Notes: generated by a model from the letters alone, not told the origin. A stretch of 64,000 nt of DNA from an uncultured Nioella sp. (GCA_947495575.1 CANLZL010000001.1:62001-126000), one strand, 5' to 3'; shown: positions 9,125 to 17,079, numbered from the stretch's first letter. Translations and numbers: made by a program.

Positions 9125-9712
9125 ATGTTTACAGGGATCATCACCGATATTGGTCGGATCGAAAAGCTCGAAAACCGGGGCGATTTGCGGGCGCGAATTG
9201 CCACGGCATATGACACCGCGACCATTGATATTGGTGCGTCAATTGCGTGTAACGGCGTGTGCCTGACCGCCGTGGCGCTTGGCCCCGGCTGGTTCGACGT
9301 CGATATCTCGGCCGAAACCGTCTCGAAAACCACTGTTGGGACTTGGGCCGAGGGCAGCCGCATCAACCTGGAACGCGCGTTGAAAGTGGGCGATGAACTT
9401 GGCGGGCACATCGTGTCGGGCCATGTGGATGGCGTCGCACAGATCATCGAGATGCGGGATGAAGGCGATTCAACCCGAATTACCTTCCGCGCGCCCGAAA
9501 CTCTGGCTCGGTTTATTGCGCCAAAGGGGTCCGTCGCATTAAACGGCACGTCGCTGACCGTGAACGAAGTTGATGGCAGCGATTTTGGTATCAATGTCAT
9601 CCCGCATACCCAAGAGGTGACAACCTGGGGGGATGCCGCAGAGGGTGATCTGGTCAACCTCGAAATCGACACGCTGGCCCGCTACGTTGCACGATTGGCC
9701 GAAGCGGGATGA
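9125..9712 (+). CDS. ribE: riboflavin synthase, alpha chain
   Basis: 195 aa with two tandem lumazine-binding repeats. The first starts MFTGIITDIGRI and has SIACNGVCLTAV. The second begins near residue 97 (GGHIVSGHVDGVAQI) and has GSVALNGTSLTVNEV. The enzyme dismutates two molecules of 6,7-dimethyl-8-ribityllumazine to riboflavin. It heads a plus-strand run with the unknown gene at 9709, ribB, ribH and nusB. The stop overlaps the next start by 4 bases (ATGA). No FMN riboswitch was recognised in the 167 bases upstream. Confidence 0.96.
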   Translation: MFTGIITDIGRIEKLENRGDLRARIATAYDTATIDIGASIACNGVCLTAVALGPGWFDVDISAETVSKTTVGTWAEGSRINLERALKVGDELGGHIVSGHVDGVAQIIEMRDEGDSTRITFRAPETLARFIAPKGSVALNGTSLTVNEVDGSDFGINVIPHTQEVTTWGDAAEGDLVNLEIDTLARYVARLAEAG

Positions 9713-10278
9713 ACGGGATCGGTCATAACGGTGGGCCTACTCTTGCGGCTGGTTATGGCTTTCGCAAACTTGCCTGGGGCAAAGCCCGAAAATCGCTGCT
9801 AAAAACCCTGCCGATTGAGATTGTGAGAGTGCGCGTTGCGCGCGCCAAACGGCTTGGGATTGATTACAAGACCTACGCATCCATCCGTGCATCAACGGGT
9901 CATGATGTGGTTGCATTCCTGTTCTCTGGCAATGCGCTTGGCTTGAGCGTGCGCAAACCTGTGATCAAGCAAGACGAGGCCGCCCGGCTGGCTGGTTTGG
10001 ATGGCGCTGCAGAGCGCTTGGCCGCAATATATTCGCCGCTTTCTCCAAAAGTGGTATTGGAAGCCCATCCTAATCTTCTGGATATGGCTGCACAGGCGCC
10101 TGATTTTCTGAGTGGCTGGTCCGAAACCAGAGAAAAGATTTCGAAACTGGTTCGCTCACGTGACTTGCCCAAAGACGGGGTCGTCGTGATCGCGGCGACC
10201 GAGATTGAAAAAGAGTGGTGCATGGCAGCAAAGCTGGCTGGCACGATTGCAGCGGAACGGTTCTTCGCCTCCAGCTAG
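9709..10278 (+). CDS. conserved protein of unknown function in riboflavin operon
   Basis: 189 aa, translationally coupled to ribE by an ATGA overlap. The first residues, NGIGHNGGPTL, carry the IGHNGGP motif that starts many otherwise unrelated small alphaproteobacterial proteins. The rest is basic at first (RKLAWGKARKSLL, RVRVARAKRLG) and then alternates helix and strand, with a central VAFLFSGNALGLS and a C-terminal DGVVVIAATEIEKEWCMAAKLAG. There is no signal peptide or transmembrane segment. I do not recognise a characterised family. The position suggests a role linked to flavin synthesis or use, which is inference only. Confidence 0.8.
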   Translation: MNGIGHNGGPTLAAGYGFRKLAWGKARKSLLKTLPIEIVRVRVARAKRLGIDYKTYASIRASTGHDVVAFLFSGNALGLSVRKPVIKQDEAARLAGLDGAAERLAAIYSPLSPKVVLEAHPNLLDMAAQAPDFLSGWSETREKISKLVRSRDLPKDGVVVIAATEIEKEWCMAAKLAGTIAAERFFASS

Positions 10279-10437
10279 GTAAGAGGACAAAAGCAGATTT
10301 CTTATGTCGGAAATGGAATTGCGGCGTTCGGACTGCCCGTATATCTGCACAATTGCCCTGCACCTGCCCACTGGCCTCTTTTTGTATCCTGCGTTATGCC
10401 CACCTGACTCTTGCCAACCCCGAAAAGGCACCCAAAG

Positions 10438-11562
10438 ATGAGCTTCGAAACCCCTGGTCCGGTCGAAAACGACTACAAAGACGCGATCTCCTCTATCGAA
10501 GAGATCCTTGAAGATGCCCGCAACGGGCGGATGTTCATTCTGGTCGATCACGAAGATCGTGAGAATGAGGGTGACTTGGTGATCCCGGCACAAATGGCTA
10601 CGCCGGATGCGATCAATTTCATGGCCACGCATGGGCGCGGGTTGATTTGCCTGACGCTGACCAGCGAGCGGATCGAGGCACTGGGACTGCCCTTGATGAG
10701 TTCCTATAACTCGTCCCGCCATGAAACGGCCTTCACGGTTTCGATCGAGGCACGAGAGGGCGTGACAACGGGAATTTCAGCGGCGGATCGCGCACGCACC
10801 GTATCTGTTGCGATCGACAGCGCGGCAACCTCATCCGATATTGCGACGCCAGGCCATGTTTTTCCGTTGCGGGCCCGTGACGGTGGCGTCCTTGTTCGGG
10901 CCGGTCACACAGAAGCAGCCGTTGATATCAGCCGCCTGGCGGGGCTGAACCCATCAGGGGTGATCTGCGAGATCATGAATGATGACGGGACCATGTCGCG
11001 CCTGCCGGATCTGGTGGCTTTTGCGCAAAGACATAACTTGAAAATCGGGACAATCAGCGACCTGATCGCCTACCGCCGCCGCCATGACAATTTGGTCAAA
11101 GTGCGCAGCCAAGAGACCATCACCTCTGAATTCGGCGGTGAATGGGACATGCGGATTTACACCGATACAGCGCATGGGGACGAGCATATTGTTTTGACCA
11201 AGGGCGACTTGTCCGGTGACACACCCGTTTTGGTTCGCATGCATTCGCTTGATCCCATGTTGGACATCGTCGGTACCGGCGCGACCGGTCGTGCCGGCGA
11301 GTTCGGTGACGCGATGCGCGCCGTTGCCAACGAGGGGCGCGGGGTTGTTGTCTTGCTGCGCGACACGTCGATGAAATTGCAGGCCGAAGATGAGGTCAGC
11401 CCGCAGACGCTACGCCAATATGGGTTGGGTGCACAAATCCTCAGCTCGCTTGGTCTGTCAAAACTTGAACTTCTAACCAATTCGCCCACGCCAAAAGTGG
11501 TGGGGCTGGATGCCTACGGTCTTGAAATCGTCGGCACCCGCAAAATCTCGGAGCTTGGATAA
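10438..11562 (+). CDS. ribB: 3,4-dihydroxy-2-butanone 4-phosphate synthase with degenerate GTP cyclohydrolase II-like domain (RibBX type)
   Basis: 374 aa from the ATG at 10438. The N-terminal DHBP synthase domain (about residues 10-210) has the catalytic [12 protein letters not shown] loop, [11 protein letters not shown] and [14 protein letters not shown]. The C-terminal domain has the GTP cyclohydrolase II fold pattern ([35 protein letters not shown]). It lacks the zinc-binding cysteines of the SECLTGD...RCDCG block and the HRQEGRGIGL motif, so it should not open GTP. This matches the RibBX variant described in Proteobacteria. It should supply DHBP only, and a separate ribA must exist elsewhere. 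The next gene overlaps by one base (TAATG). Confidence 0.93.
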   Translation: MSFETPGPVENDYKDAISSIEEILEDARNGRMFILVDHEDRENEGDLVIPAQMATPDAINFMATHGRGLICLTLTSERIEALGLPLMSSYNSSRHETAFTVSIEAREGVTTGISAADRARTVSVAIDSAATSSDIATPGHVFPLRARDGGVLVRAGHTEAAVDISRLAGLNPSGVICEIMNDDGTMSRLPDLVAFAQRHNLKIGTISDLIAYRRRHDNLVKVRSQETITSEFGGEWDMRIYTDTAHGDEHIVLTKGDLSGDTPVLVRMHSLDPMLDIVGTGATGRAGEFGDAMRAVANEGRGVVVLLRDTSMKLQAEDEVSPQTLRQYGLGAQILSSLGLSKLELLTNSPTPKVVGLDAYGLEIVGTRKISELG

Positions 11563-12113
11563 TGGCCGGATCTGAATCGCACTACACTTTGCCACTGCCG
11601 AAGTTCGACAAACCGGTAAAAGTTCTGATCGTTGTTGCGCCTTACTACAAGGAAATCGCGGATAATCTGATCGCGGGGGCCAAGGGCGTTTTGGAAGAAG
11701 CAGGCGCAACCCATGAGATCGTGGAAGTGCCCGGCGCGCTTGAAGTGCCAACCGCCATCGCCATCGCCCACCGCCAGTCAAATTATGATGGGTTTGTTGC
11801 ACTTGGCTGTGTGATCCGCGGTGAGACCACGCATTACGAAACCGTCTGCAATGACAGCAGCCGCGCGATCCAGCTGTTGGGTTTGGATGGGGCCTGTATC
11901 GGCAATGGCATCTTGACGGTTGAGAACAGAAAGCAGGCAGAAGTGCGCGCAGATACCGCTGATCAGAACAAGGGCGGCGGCGCAGCGGCGGCTGCATTGC
12001 ACCTTATCGCGTTGACGCGGCGGTTCGGGCGTCCTAAAGGCGGCATCGGATTCAAACCGGCCAGTCAGGAAATGCTGATCGCCGGTGACGCAAAAGGACC
12101 AGCTAAAGCATGA
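11562..12113 (+). CDS. ribH: 6,7-dimethyl-8-ribityllumazine synthase
   Basis: 183 aa lumazine synthase. VAPYYKEIADNLIAGAK near the N-terminus gives the F/Y-N-type substrate loop. EIVEVPGALEVPTAI, GCVIRGETTHYETVCN (about residues 84-100) and GNGILTVEN are the family's active-site segments, with the catalytic His in the TTHYE stretch. It condenses DHBP with 5-amino-6-ribitylaminouracil. The C-terminal extension (KPASQEMLIAGDAKGPAKA) is longer than in E. coli. The gene overlaps ribB by one base and nusB by four, so the three are cotranslated. Confidence 0.96.
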   Translation: MAGSESHYTLPLPKFDKPVKVLIVVAPYYKEIADNLIAGAKGVLEEAGATHEIVEVPGALEVPTAIAIAHRQSNYDGFVALGCVIRGETTHYETVCNDSSRAIQLLGLDGACIGNGILTVENRKQAEVRADTADQNKGGGAAAAALHLIALTRRFGRPKGGIGFKPASQEMLIAGDAKGPAKA

Positions 12114-12595
12114 GCACTGATCGGCCTAAAGGCCCCAGCCGGGAAGAAAAGCGCCAGATGAAGTCTGCGGCGCGGCTGTATGCCGTGCAGGCGCTGTTTC
12201 AAATGGAGGCCTCGGGCCAGACGGTTGAAAAAGTGCGGCGTGAGTTTCTGGATATCCGCTTTGGCATGGAAGTTGCCGGAGAAGAGCTGGCAGATGGCGA
12301 TGTCGATCTGTTTGTGAAGTTGACCGATGATGCGGTGAATTGGCAGGCACCGATTGACCAGATGACTGACCGGGGTTTGGTTGCCAAATGGCCGATTGCC
12401 CGGATCGACCCAACCATTCGTGCGCTCTTTCGTGCGGCAGGGGCCGAACTGACGCAGTCAGACACCCCACCAAAAGTGGTCATCAACGAGTTTGTGGATG
12501 TGGCCCGCGCCTTTTTTCCTGAGGGCCGCGAGCCGAAATTTGTGAATGCCGTGCTGGATCACATGGCGCGTGAGGCCAAGCCAGAGGCGTTTTGA
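12110..12595 (+). CDS. nusB: transcription antitermination factor NusB
   Basis: 161 aa, all-helical. It has the N-terminal SAARLYAVQALFQME segment (arginine-rich RNA-binding helix) and the C-terminal PPKVVINEFVDVARAFFPEGREPKFVNAVLDHMA segment (about residues 121-154) that identifies NusB. NusB with NusE (S10) binds boxA RNA for rRNA antitermination. The ribH-nusB pair, overlapping by ATGA here, is a widely conserved bacterial arrangement. The gene ends 4 bases from the convergent methyltransferase gene. Confidence 0.95.
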   Translation: MSTDRPKGPSREEKRQMKSAARLYAVQALFQMEASGQTVEKVRREFLDIRFGMEVAGEELADGDVDLFVKLTDDAVNWQAPIDQMTDRGLVAKWPIARIDPTIRALFRAAGAELTQSDTPPKVVINEFVDVARAFFPEGREPKFVNAVLDHMAREAKPEAF

Positions 12596-12599
12596 GGGT

Positions 12600-13346
12600 C
12601 TAACGGCCCTCGACTTTGAACACGCGTGTCTTCTTTTTCAGAACCATGATTGTGATCTGGGCCGTCAATGCGGCGCACATTGCGATATGCCATCCCACAA
12701 GATCAGCCATCGGGTCGCCCTCGACATAATCTGTCACCAGTTTGAGCAGGTAGAGCAGCGTGAATGTGCCCAGCCAAGTTGGGTGTTCGCGGCGAATAAC
12801 CGTGCGCCATGAAAATGGCAACTTGGGCGCGCGCCATTGTCTGAACGCAGGCAACATGGCCGGAGTCTGCGCAGCCCAATCTGTGTAGGTTTTTCCAAAT
12901 TTGCCAACCAGAAACCGCTCTTCGGCAGCAATGATGCGTTCAAAATAAAGGATCAATGTCATCAACATTGCCAACCCAATCCACGGGGTTTGCGGCAATA
13001 GCGCAGCCCCGAGATAGCCCAAAGCATTACCCAAATAGAGTGGGTTGCGCACCACCGAATAGAATCCCGTTGTGTTGAGCTGATCCGCAACCTGGCCTTT
13101 CGTATTCCGACCCGAGGTTCGGGCCGGAACATATCCCACGGTCATAACGCGGACCACGATGCCGGCCAAAATCAAAGCAATACAGAACCCGGAATAAAGA
13201 TCGCCCGCCAGATCGCCAAATTGCAATTCGATACGCTCACCACGCAGGGTTGCCAGAAAAATAATGGGAATGAAGATCGTCAGAACAAAACTGCGCCAAC
13301 GAAATAAATGCGTCCCGCTATTGGCGAGGTGATCGTTAATGAGCAT
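12600..13346 (-). CDS. ICMT/PEMT-type membrane methyltransferase family protein
   Basis: 248 aa with about six hydrophobic segments. The central YSVVRNPLYLGNALGYLG (about residues 96-113) and EERFLVGKFGKTYTDWAAQTP (about 141-161) are the SAM-binding signature of isoprenylcysteine carboxyl methyltransferase / phospholipid methyltransferase-like proteins. Bacterial members methylate small lipophilic or envelope substrates, and the substrate cannot be told from sequence. A further hydrophobic region follows the motif at about residues 188-235, so the protein is longer than minimal ICMT proteins. It is convergent with nusB. Confidence 0.8.
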   Translation of the reverse strand: MLINDHLANSGTHLFRWRSFVLTIFIPIIFLATLRGERIELQFGDLAGDLYSGFCIALILAGIVVRVMTVGYVPARTSGRNTKGQVADQLNTTGFYSVVRNPLYLGNALGYLGAALLPQTPWIGLAMLMTLILYFERIIAAEERFLVGKFGKTYTDWAAQTPAMLPAFRQWRAPKLPFSWRTVIRREHPTWLGTFTLLYLLKLVTDYVEGDPMADLVGWHIAMCAALTAQITIMVLKKKTRVFKVEGR

Positions 13347-13562
13347 CGGGTGGGCCTCTCGGTCAGACTTGGATTATGTGGCGTGAGAGGTGGCACGGAG
13401 CATGCGATCTTGGCCATAAACCAAGGGGGTTATGGGATAAACCTTTGGCATAAGTGGCGTATCAGCGGCGAGATTTGGCCGGTGCGATCTGCCGCAGGGC
13501 GGCGAAATTGAATTCGCTCTTCATAATGCTAAGATAATTGACAGTGTTAAGGAGCCGCCCCC

Positions 13563-13859
13563 ATGCCTGCCCATATCCGCTTTATCCTGACCCATGCAGC
13601 CGTTGGCTTTGGCATTTCCATTGCCTTCACCGCCCTGTTGTTGTGGTTCAACGTGGCCAATCTTTGGCACCTCGTGACCCATACGACCGAAGGCCCGATT
13701 GCGGTCATTATGCTAGTGGTTTTTGGTGGTATCACCTTTGGTTCTGCTCAGATCGGCTACAAGATCATGACCTTGTCCAAGGATGATGACGATCAGGACG
13801 GCGGCAAGTGCGATGCGTTACCGTTGGTTGAGCCTGTGCCGGTTAGGATCAAGCGCTAG
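13563..13859 (+). CDS. small two-helix inner-membrane protein
   Basis: 98 aa. Two hydrophobic helices (about residues 9-30 and 44-65) are separated by a short polar loop. A cytoplasmic-looking tail with an acidic DDDDQD patch ends in basic residues. AAGGAGCCGCCCCC precedes the ATG at 13563, giving a plausible Shine-Dalgarno. There is no signature of a characterised family. It stands alone, with 216 bases of apparently non-coding DNA upstream and a convergent nitroreductase gene 8 bases downstream. Confidence 0.7.
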   Translation: MPAHIRFILTHAAVGFGISIAFTALLLWFNVANLWHLVTHTTEGPIAVIMLVVFGGITFGSAQIGYKIMTLSKDDDDQDGGKCDALPLVEPVPVRIKR

Positions 13860-13866
13860 ACGAGCC

Positions 13867-14559
13867 TTACTCGAATACTGTCATTATCTGATCTAGCGGC
13901 TTCTTCATCTTGGCCACTGCCGGAACCGTTGCGTCGGCGCTTGGATGTCCAACTGCCAAAATCATTACAGGTTTTTCCGAAGCAGGGCGCCCCAGTGCGT
14001 CGTTGAGGAATTTCATCGGATTGGGTGTATGTGTCAGGCAGCATAGCCCGGCATTGTGAAGCGCGGTGATCAGAAACCCTGTGGCAATGCCAACACTCTC
14101 GGGCACGTAATAGTTTTTGAATCGGCTGCCATCGTCAAACTCCCCCCATCTCTGAGCGAAAATCACGATCAGCCAGGGTGCGATGGTCAAATGCGGTTTG
14201 TCGGCTGTCGTACCGATGGGTTCCAGCGCTTTGATCCATTCATCCCCGCCGCCTCCGGCATAGAACCGGCGTTCCTCCTCTTCGGATTCGGACCGAATGC
14301 GCGCCTTGAGGTCGGGGTTTGCGATTGCCACAAAACTCCAGGGTTGGTGATTGGCACCCGACGGTGCGGACCCCGCGGTTAGGATCGCTTTCTCAATCAC
14401 CTCACGCGCTACGGGCCGGTCGGTATAGTCGCGGATCGAGTGTCGCGTCTGCATATAGGCGTAATGGGCCTTGGCCCGGGCCAGCATCTCTTCGTCGTCG
14501 AACTCTTGCCGATCTGGCAGGGGGAGCGGCTCATAAGAGAAATCTGATTTGGAAAACAT
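13867..14559 (-). CDS. nitroreductase-family flavoprotein, iodotyrosine deiodinase-like
   Basis: 230 aa. The FMN-binding core of the nitroreductase fold is clear: TRHSIRDYTDRPV (about residues 38-50), SAPSGANHQPWSFVAIA (about 68-84) and VMILAVGHP near the C-terminus. The long lid region (RRFYAGGGGDEWIKALEPIGT) and YYVPESVGIATGFLITALHNAGLCCLTHTPNPM match the iodotyrosine dehalogenase (IYD) subfamily better than NfsA/NfsB types. IYD-like enzymes reductively remove halide from halotyrosines. A general nitroreductase is the alternative. It carries no signal peptide and has no operon partner. Confidence 0.85.
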   Translation of the reverse strand: MFSKSDFSYEPLPLPDRQEFDDEEMLARAKAHYAYMQTRHSIRDYTDRPVAREVIEKAILTAGSAPSGANHQPWSFVAIANPDLKARIRSESEEEERRFYAGGGGDEWIKALEPIGTTADKPHLTIAPWLIVIFAQRWGEFDDGSRFKNYYVPESVGIATGFLITALHNAGLCCLTHTPNPMKFLNDALGRPASEKPVMILAVGHPSADATVPAVAKMKKPLDQIMTVFE

Positions 14560-14768
14560 GGCGCGTACTCAACGTGTTGTGTCGTGCGCAGTGTATTGTA
14601 TTGGCAGTGAAGGTAAAGCGGCGGGACCACCACGACCGTAGGGGCGTGAATTCCCGAGGACCTGTATATACAGGTGGGCGCCAGGTAAACGGACCACGGT
14701 CCGCACAGAGCCAGCTCCCTCGGAATTGCTTAAGGCCACCGGAATTGTCCCCGGCACGAGAAGGGCAG

Positions 14769-14811
14769 TGCCCGCCTCTGCACCACATAGGACGGGCACA
14801 GAGGCGGGGCA
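14769..14811 (-). terminator. hairpin terminator behind the cupin-ArsR-SRPBCC operon
   Basis: TGCCCGCCTCTG at 14769-14780 pairs with CAGAGGCGGGGCA at 14799-14811 (one bulged base, 18-base loop). It sits just beyond the SRPBCC stop on the minus strand. The following transcript is only weakly U-rich, so it is a probable rather than a perfect intrinsic terminator. The remaining 14560-14768 interval holds no gene that I can see. Confidence 0.5.
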
Positions 14812-14817
14812 AGGGGC

Positions 14818-15654
14818 TTAGCGCGTTTCCGGACTTGGCTCGCCGCCAGATAAATGGGCCTTTAGGCTATCCTCGAAGAAATGTTGCCAGCCGCGGGTGC
14901 AGACATCGAGGCATTCCAGATCAGCGTTCAACCCTTGATGTGTCAAGGTGATCCGACTGCCTTCACCGATATCAGTGATCCGCCATCTGAGACTGGTACC
15001 TTGCCATTCAGTAGCGTCGGCAACGTCCTCGATTATCATATTGGCATCAGTACAGGCCCAGACATAATCGCCCTTTCGGTCTCCCTCGGAAAAGGCGAAC
15101 TCAACGTGACTGTTGCCAAATTCGATGCGCGCCCCGCTGTCTGTTTTGGCAACTTTGCTGGACCACCACTGATCCATCTGGTCAAAGATTGCGGTCTTGG
15201 CGGCCATTGGCTTGGCAGGCACGATAATTGTTGCGCTGTAGTCGGTGGTGGCCGTTTCGTGCAGGTTTCGCAGGAAATCGTGCCAGCCTTTGTCCAGGGC
15301 CATCACCAGTCCGAACGCTTCTTTCACAGCTGGAAGGCCGGCATGGCTGAGCGTCAAGCGTGTACCGCCGGGGGCAGGGGCCAAACGCCATTCCACCGTG
15401 GTCATCATCCCGTCCATCGGACCGACGGTAAAGTCCCAAACCATGTGAGTGGGCGGGGTCATTTCGCGGACCTTGCCCCAACACATCGGATCGCCGTCAG
15501 CACCATTGCGCAACATGTAATCGGCGCCCTCGGTCATATCTGCATCTGCAGGATGGAACCACGTGCCCAGCTTGTCGGCCTCGGTCAGAAAGCGCCAGAC
15601 AGTCTCGGGCGGGGCCGCCAGAAAAACGGTTTTTTGGATCAAGGTATCAGTCAT
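14818..15654 (-). CDS. tandem SRPBCC (AHSA1-type) domain protein
   Basis: 278 aa from the ATG at 15654, which overlaps the end of the arsR-type gene by 8 bases. Two AHSA1-like SRPBCC domains are visible. The first (about residues 1-130) has VFLAAPPETVWRFLTEADKLGTWF and GGTRLTLSHAGLP. The second (about 140-265) has WWSSKVAKTDSGARIEFG and GSRITLTHQGL, both with the final W-(Q/H)-x-F-L/F helix. SRPBCC proteins bind hydrophobic ligands. The ArsR-plus-SRPBCC pairing is frequent in bacteria, but the ligand is not known here. Confidence 0.88.
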   Translation of the reverse strand: MTDTLIQKTVFLAAPPETVWRFLTEADKLGTWFHPADADMTEGADYMLRNGADGDPMCWGKVREMTPPTHMVWDFTVGPMDGMMTTVEWRLAPAPGGTRLTLSHAGLPAVKEAFGLVMALDKGWHDFLRNLHETATTDYSATIIVPAKPMAAKTAIFDQMDQWWSSKVAKTDSGARIEFGNSHVEFAFSEGDRKGDYVWACTDANMIIEDVADATEWQGTSLRWRITDIGEGSRITLTHQGLNADLECLDVCTRGWQHFFEDSLKAHLSGGEPSPETR

Positions 15655-15976
15655 TTTTTGTCTCTTCTTTTTCAACAGCGGTTTTCAATGCATCCAGACG
15701 GTCATCCCAGAAGCGGTCGAAGAAGCTCAACCAATCGCGCACTGGCTTGAAGGCTTCGGGTGTCAGGGAGTTGACCTTCTCCCGGCCGCGCGGTGTGACT
15801 GTGATCAGCCCCCCATCTGACAGCATGGTCAGGTGTTTTTTGACGGCGGCCCGGGTCATGTCGAAGTTGTCTGCAACTTCGGCGATGGTCAGATCCTCTT
15901 CCGCCAACATCATCAGGATGTTGCGACGGGTCGGGTCGGCAAGTGCTCGAAACACGGGTTGGGCGGTCGGGCTCAT
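15647..15976 (-). CDS. ArsR-family winged-helix repressor
   Basis: 109 aa beginning at ATG 15976, which overlaps the stop of the upstream cupin gene by 4 bases. The N-terminus (PVFRALADPTRRNILMMLAEEDLTIAEVADNFDMTRAAVKKHLTML) is the ArsR/SmtB winged helix. The wing is GLITVTPRGREKVNSLTP. No metal-binding cysteines are present, so it belongs to the metal-independent ArsR group often paired with SRPBCC proteins. It probably autoregulates the three-gene operon through the dyad at 16422-16464. Confidence 0.9.
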   Translation of the reverse strand: MSPTAQPVFRALADPTRRNILMMLAEEDLTIAEVADNFDMTRAAVKKHLTMLSDGGLITVTPRGREKVNSLTPEAFKPVRDWLSFFDRFWDDRLDALKTAVEKEETKND

Positions 15977-16398
15977 TGGGTCACCGGCAAAAAATCGAAC
16001 GCGCCATCTTGATAGAGGAACGTCACGCAGGGCTCTTGCGAGACACAACTTGAAACATGAGGCAGGCCTGCAGGGATGCGGTAATAGGCGCCAGCGGCCA
16101 GGGTTTCGCCAGCCATAGGATCTGTGCCCGCAGGCACATGGGTCATGACACCTTCGACGATCAACCCGAACATATCGGCGGTCTTTGAATGAGCGGGGCT
16201 GACCAGACCGCCGGGCAATCGGACCATCGCTATATAGGCCTCTTCAAACCGGTCGCCGTGAAGCGCGGCAAAGGCGACGCCTTCGGGCGTCGTTTGCCAG
16301 TTCAGCCCTGATGTGGGCATTGTCGTGATCGTGTCGGCTGAAGCTGTAACGGCAGACAAAGCAAGACAAAGTGTCAGTGCCATCGGGCGGATTGACAT
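15973..16398 (-). CDS. secreted cupin-domain protein
   Basis: 141 aa. Residues 1-21 are a signal peptide ending TASA. The remainder is a small cupin: LVSPAHSKTADMFGLIVEGVMTH (cupin motif 1, with only one clear metal His) and GAYYRIPAGLPHVSSC (motif 2, His at about residue 114). C116 and C121 near the end may form a disulphide in the periplasm. The reaction is unknown. It is first in the operon with the ArsR and SRPBCC genes. Confidence 0.85.
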   Translation of the reverse strand: MSIRPMALTLCLALSAVTASADTITTMPTSGLNWQTTPEGVAFAALHGDRFEEAYIAMVRLPGGLVSPAHSKTADMFGLIVEGVMTHVPAGTDPMAGETLAAGAYYRIPAGLPHVSSCVSQEPCVTFLYQDGAFDFLPVTQ

Positions 16399-16421
16399 GG
16401 CGTTCTCCTTAAAGTGAAACC

Positions 16422-16464
16422 ATTTGGTATCGTATCTATAAGATACTATTTGGTATCATGTCAA
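16422..16464 (-). promoter_or_regulatory. sigma-70 promoter with overlapping repeat operator (cupin-arsR operon)
   Basis: Reading the minus strand, TTGACA at 16464-16459 is a perfect -35. After 18 bases comes TATAGA (16440-16435) as -10. Between and around them are two direct copies of GATACCAAAT (16457-16448 and 16431-16422) flanking a dyad GTATC-N5-GATAC (16432-16446 region). The symmetrical repeat over the spacer and -10 is what an autoregulating ArsR repressor would bind. A purine-rich Shine-Dalgarno (AAGGAG) precedes the cupin ATG. Confidence 0.7.
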
Positions 16465-16513
16465 CCCATGGAGCTGCCTTGCCTTTTGTTCACGAATTGT
16501 TCATGTTTGGCAC

Positions 16514-16975
16514 ATGTCCGATTTGACCGTTAATCCCGCTCAGCTCATGCCAGGCCAATTGTTGGCCCGTGGTGTTTGTCGCCACTTGCGCCAACATGAT
16601 TTCATGTCGATGGAAGAGTTCGTGCCTGAACGCGGTAAGCGTGTGGATGTGATGGCGATTGGCCCGAAAGGCGAGATCTGGGTGATCGAATGCAAATCAT
16701 CCCGTGCCGATTTCACGTCCGATTCAAAATGGGACGGCTATCTTGAATGGTGCGATCGCTATTTTTGGGCGGTCGATCAGGACTTCCCTACCGATCTGTT
16801 ACCGGACGGCACAGGGTTAATAATCGCGGATTCCTATGATGCCGAAATTCTACGCTTTGGCCCGGAAACCAAACTGGCGGCGGCAAGACGTAAAGTGCTT
16901 ATCCAGAAATTCGCCCGCACTGCCGCACTGCGACTGCAGGCCTATCGTGACCCCAAACCCGGTTCAGCGCTTTAA
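16514..16975 (+). CDS. mmcB: MmcB family DNA repair protein
   Basis: 153 aa, a PD-(D/E)XK-fold protein. MSMEEFVPERGKRVDVMAIGPKGEIWVIECKSS (about residues 31-63) gives the E...D...E-x-K catalytic pattern, followed by ADFTSDSKWDGYLEWCDRYFWAVD, both strongly typical of MmcB (DUF1052). In Caulobacter, mmcB belongs to the DNA-damage response, which is known family information and was not tested here. I saw no convincing LexA box just upstream. It is divergent from the cupin operon and convergent with the small gene at 17080. Confidence 0.9.
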   Translation: MSDLTVNPAQLMPGQLLARGVCRHLRQHDFMSMEEFVPERGKRVDVMAIGPKGEIWVIECKSSRADFTSDSKWDGYLEWCDRYFWAVDQDFPTDLLPDGTGLIIADSYDAEILRFGPETKLAAARRKVLIQKFARTAALRLQAYRDPKPGSAL

Positions 16976-17014
16976 ACCTGTCGTCTTCTTCTTTGGAACA
17001 ATACCCAAGGGGGT

Positions 17015-17056
17015 CCGGGGGAGGTTCCCCCGGCGGGTCGGATGGCCGAAGGCCAT
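17015..17056. repeat. two tandem perfect hairpins between convergent genes
   Basis: CCGGGGGA (17015-17022) and TCCCCCGG (17026-17033) form an 8-bp perfect stem with a 3-base loop. ATGGCC (17042-17047) and GGCCAT (17051-17056) form a 6-bp stem with a GAA loop. There is no T-tract. They lie between mmcB and the convergent small gene and may stop transcription from both sides or be a dispersed GC-rich palindromic element. Confidence 0.5.
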
Positions 17057-17079
17057 TCGAAACTGATGTTGAGGTCAGT

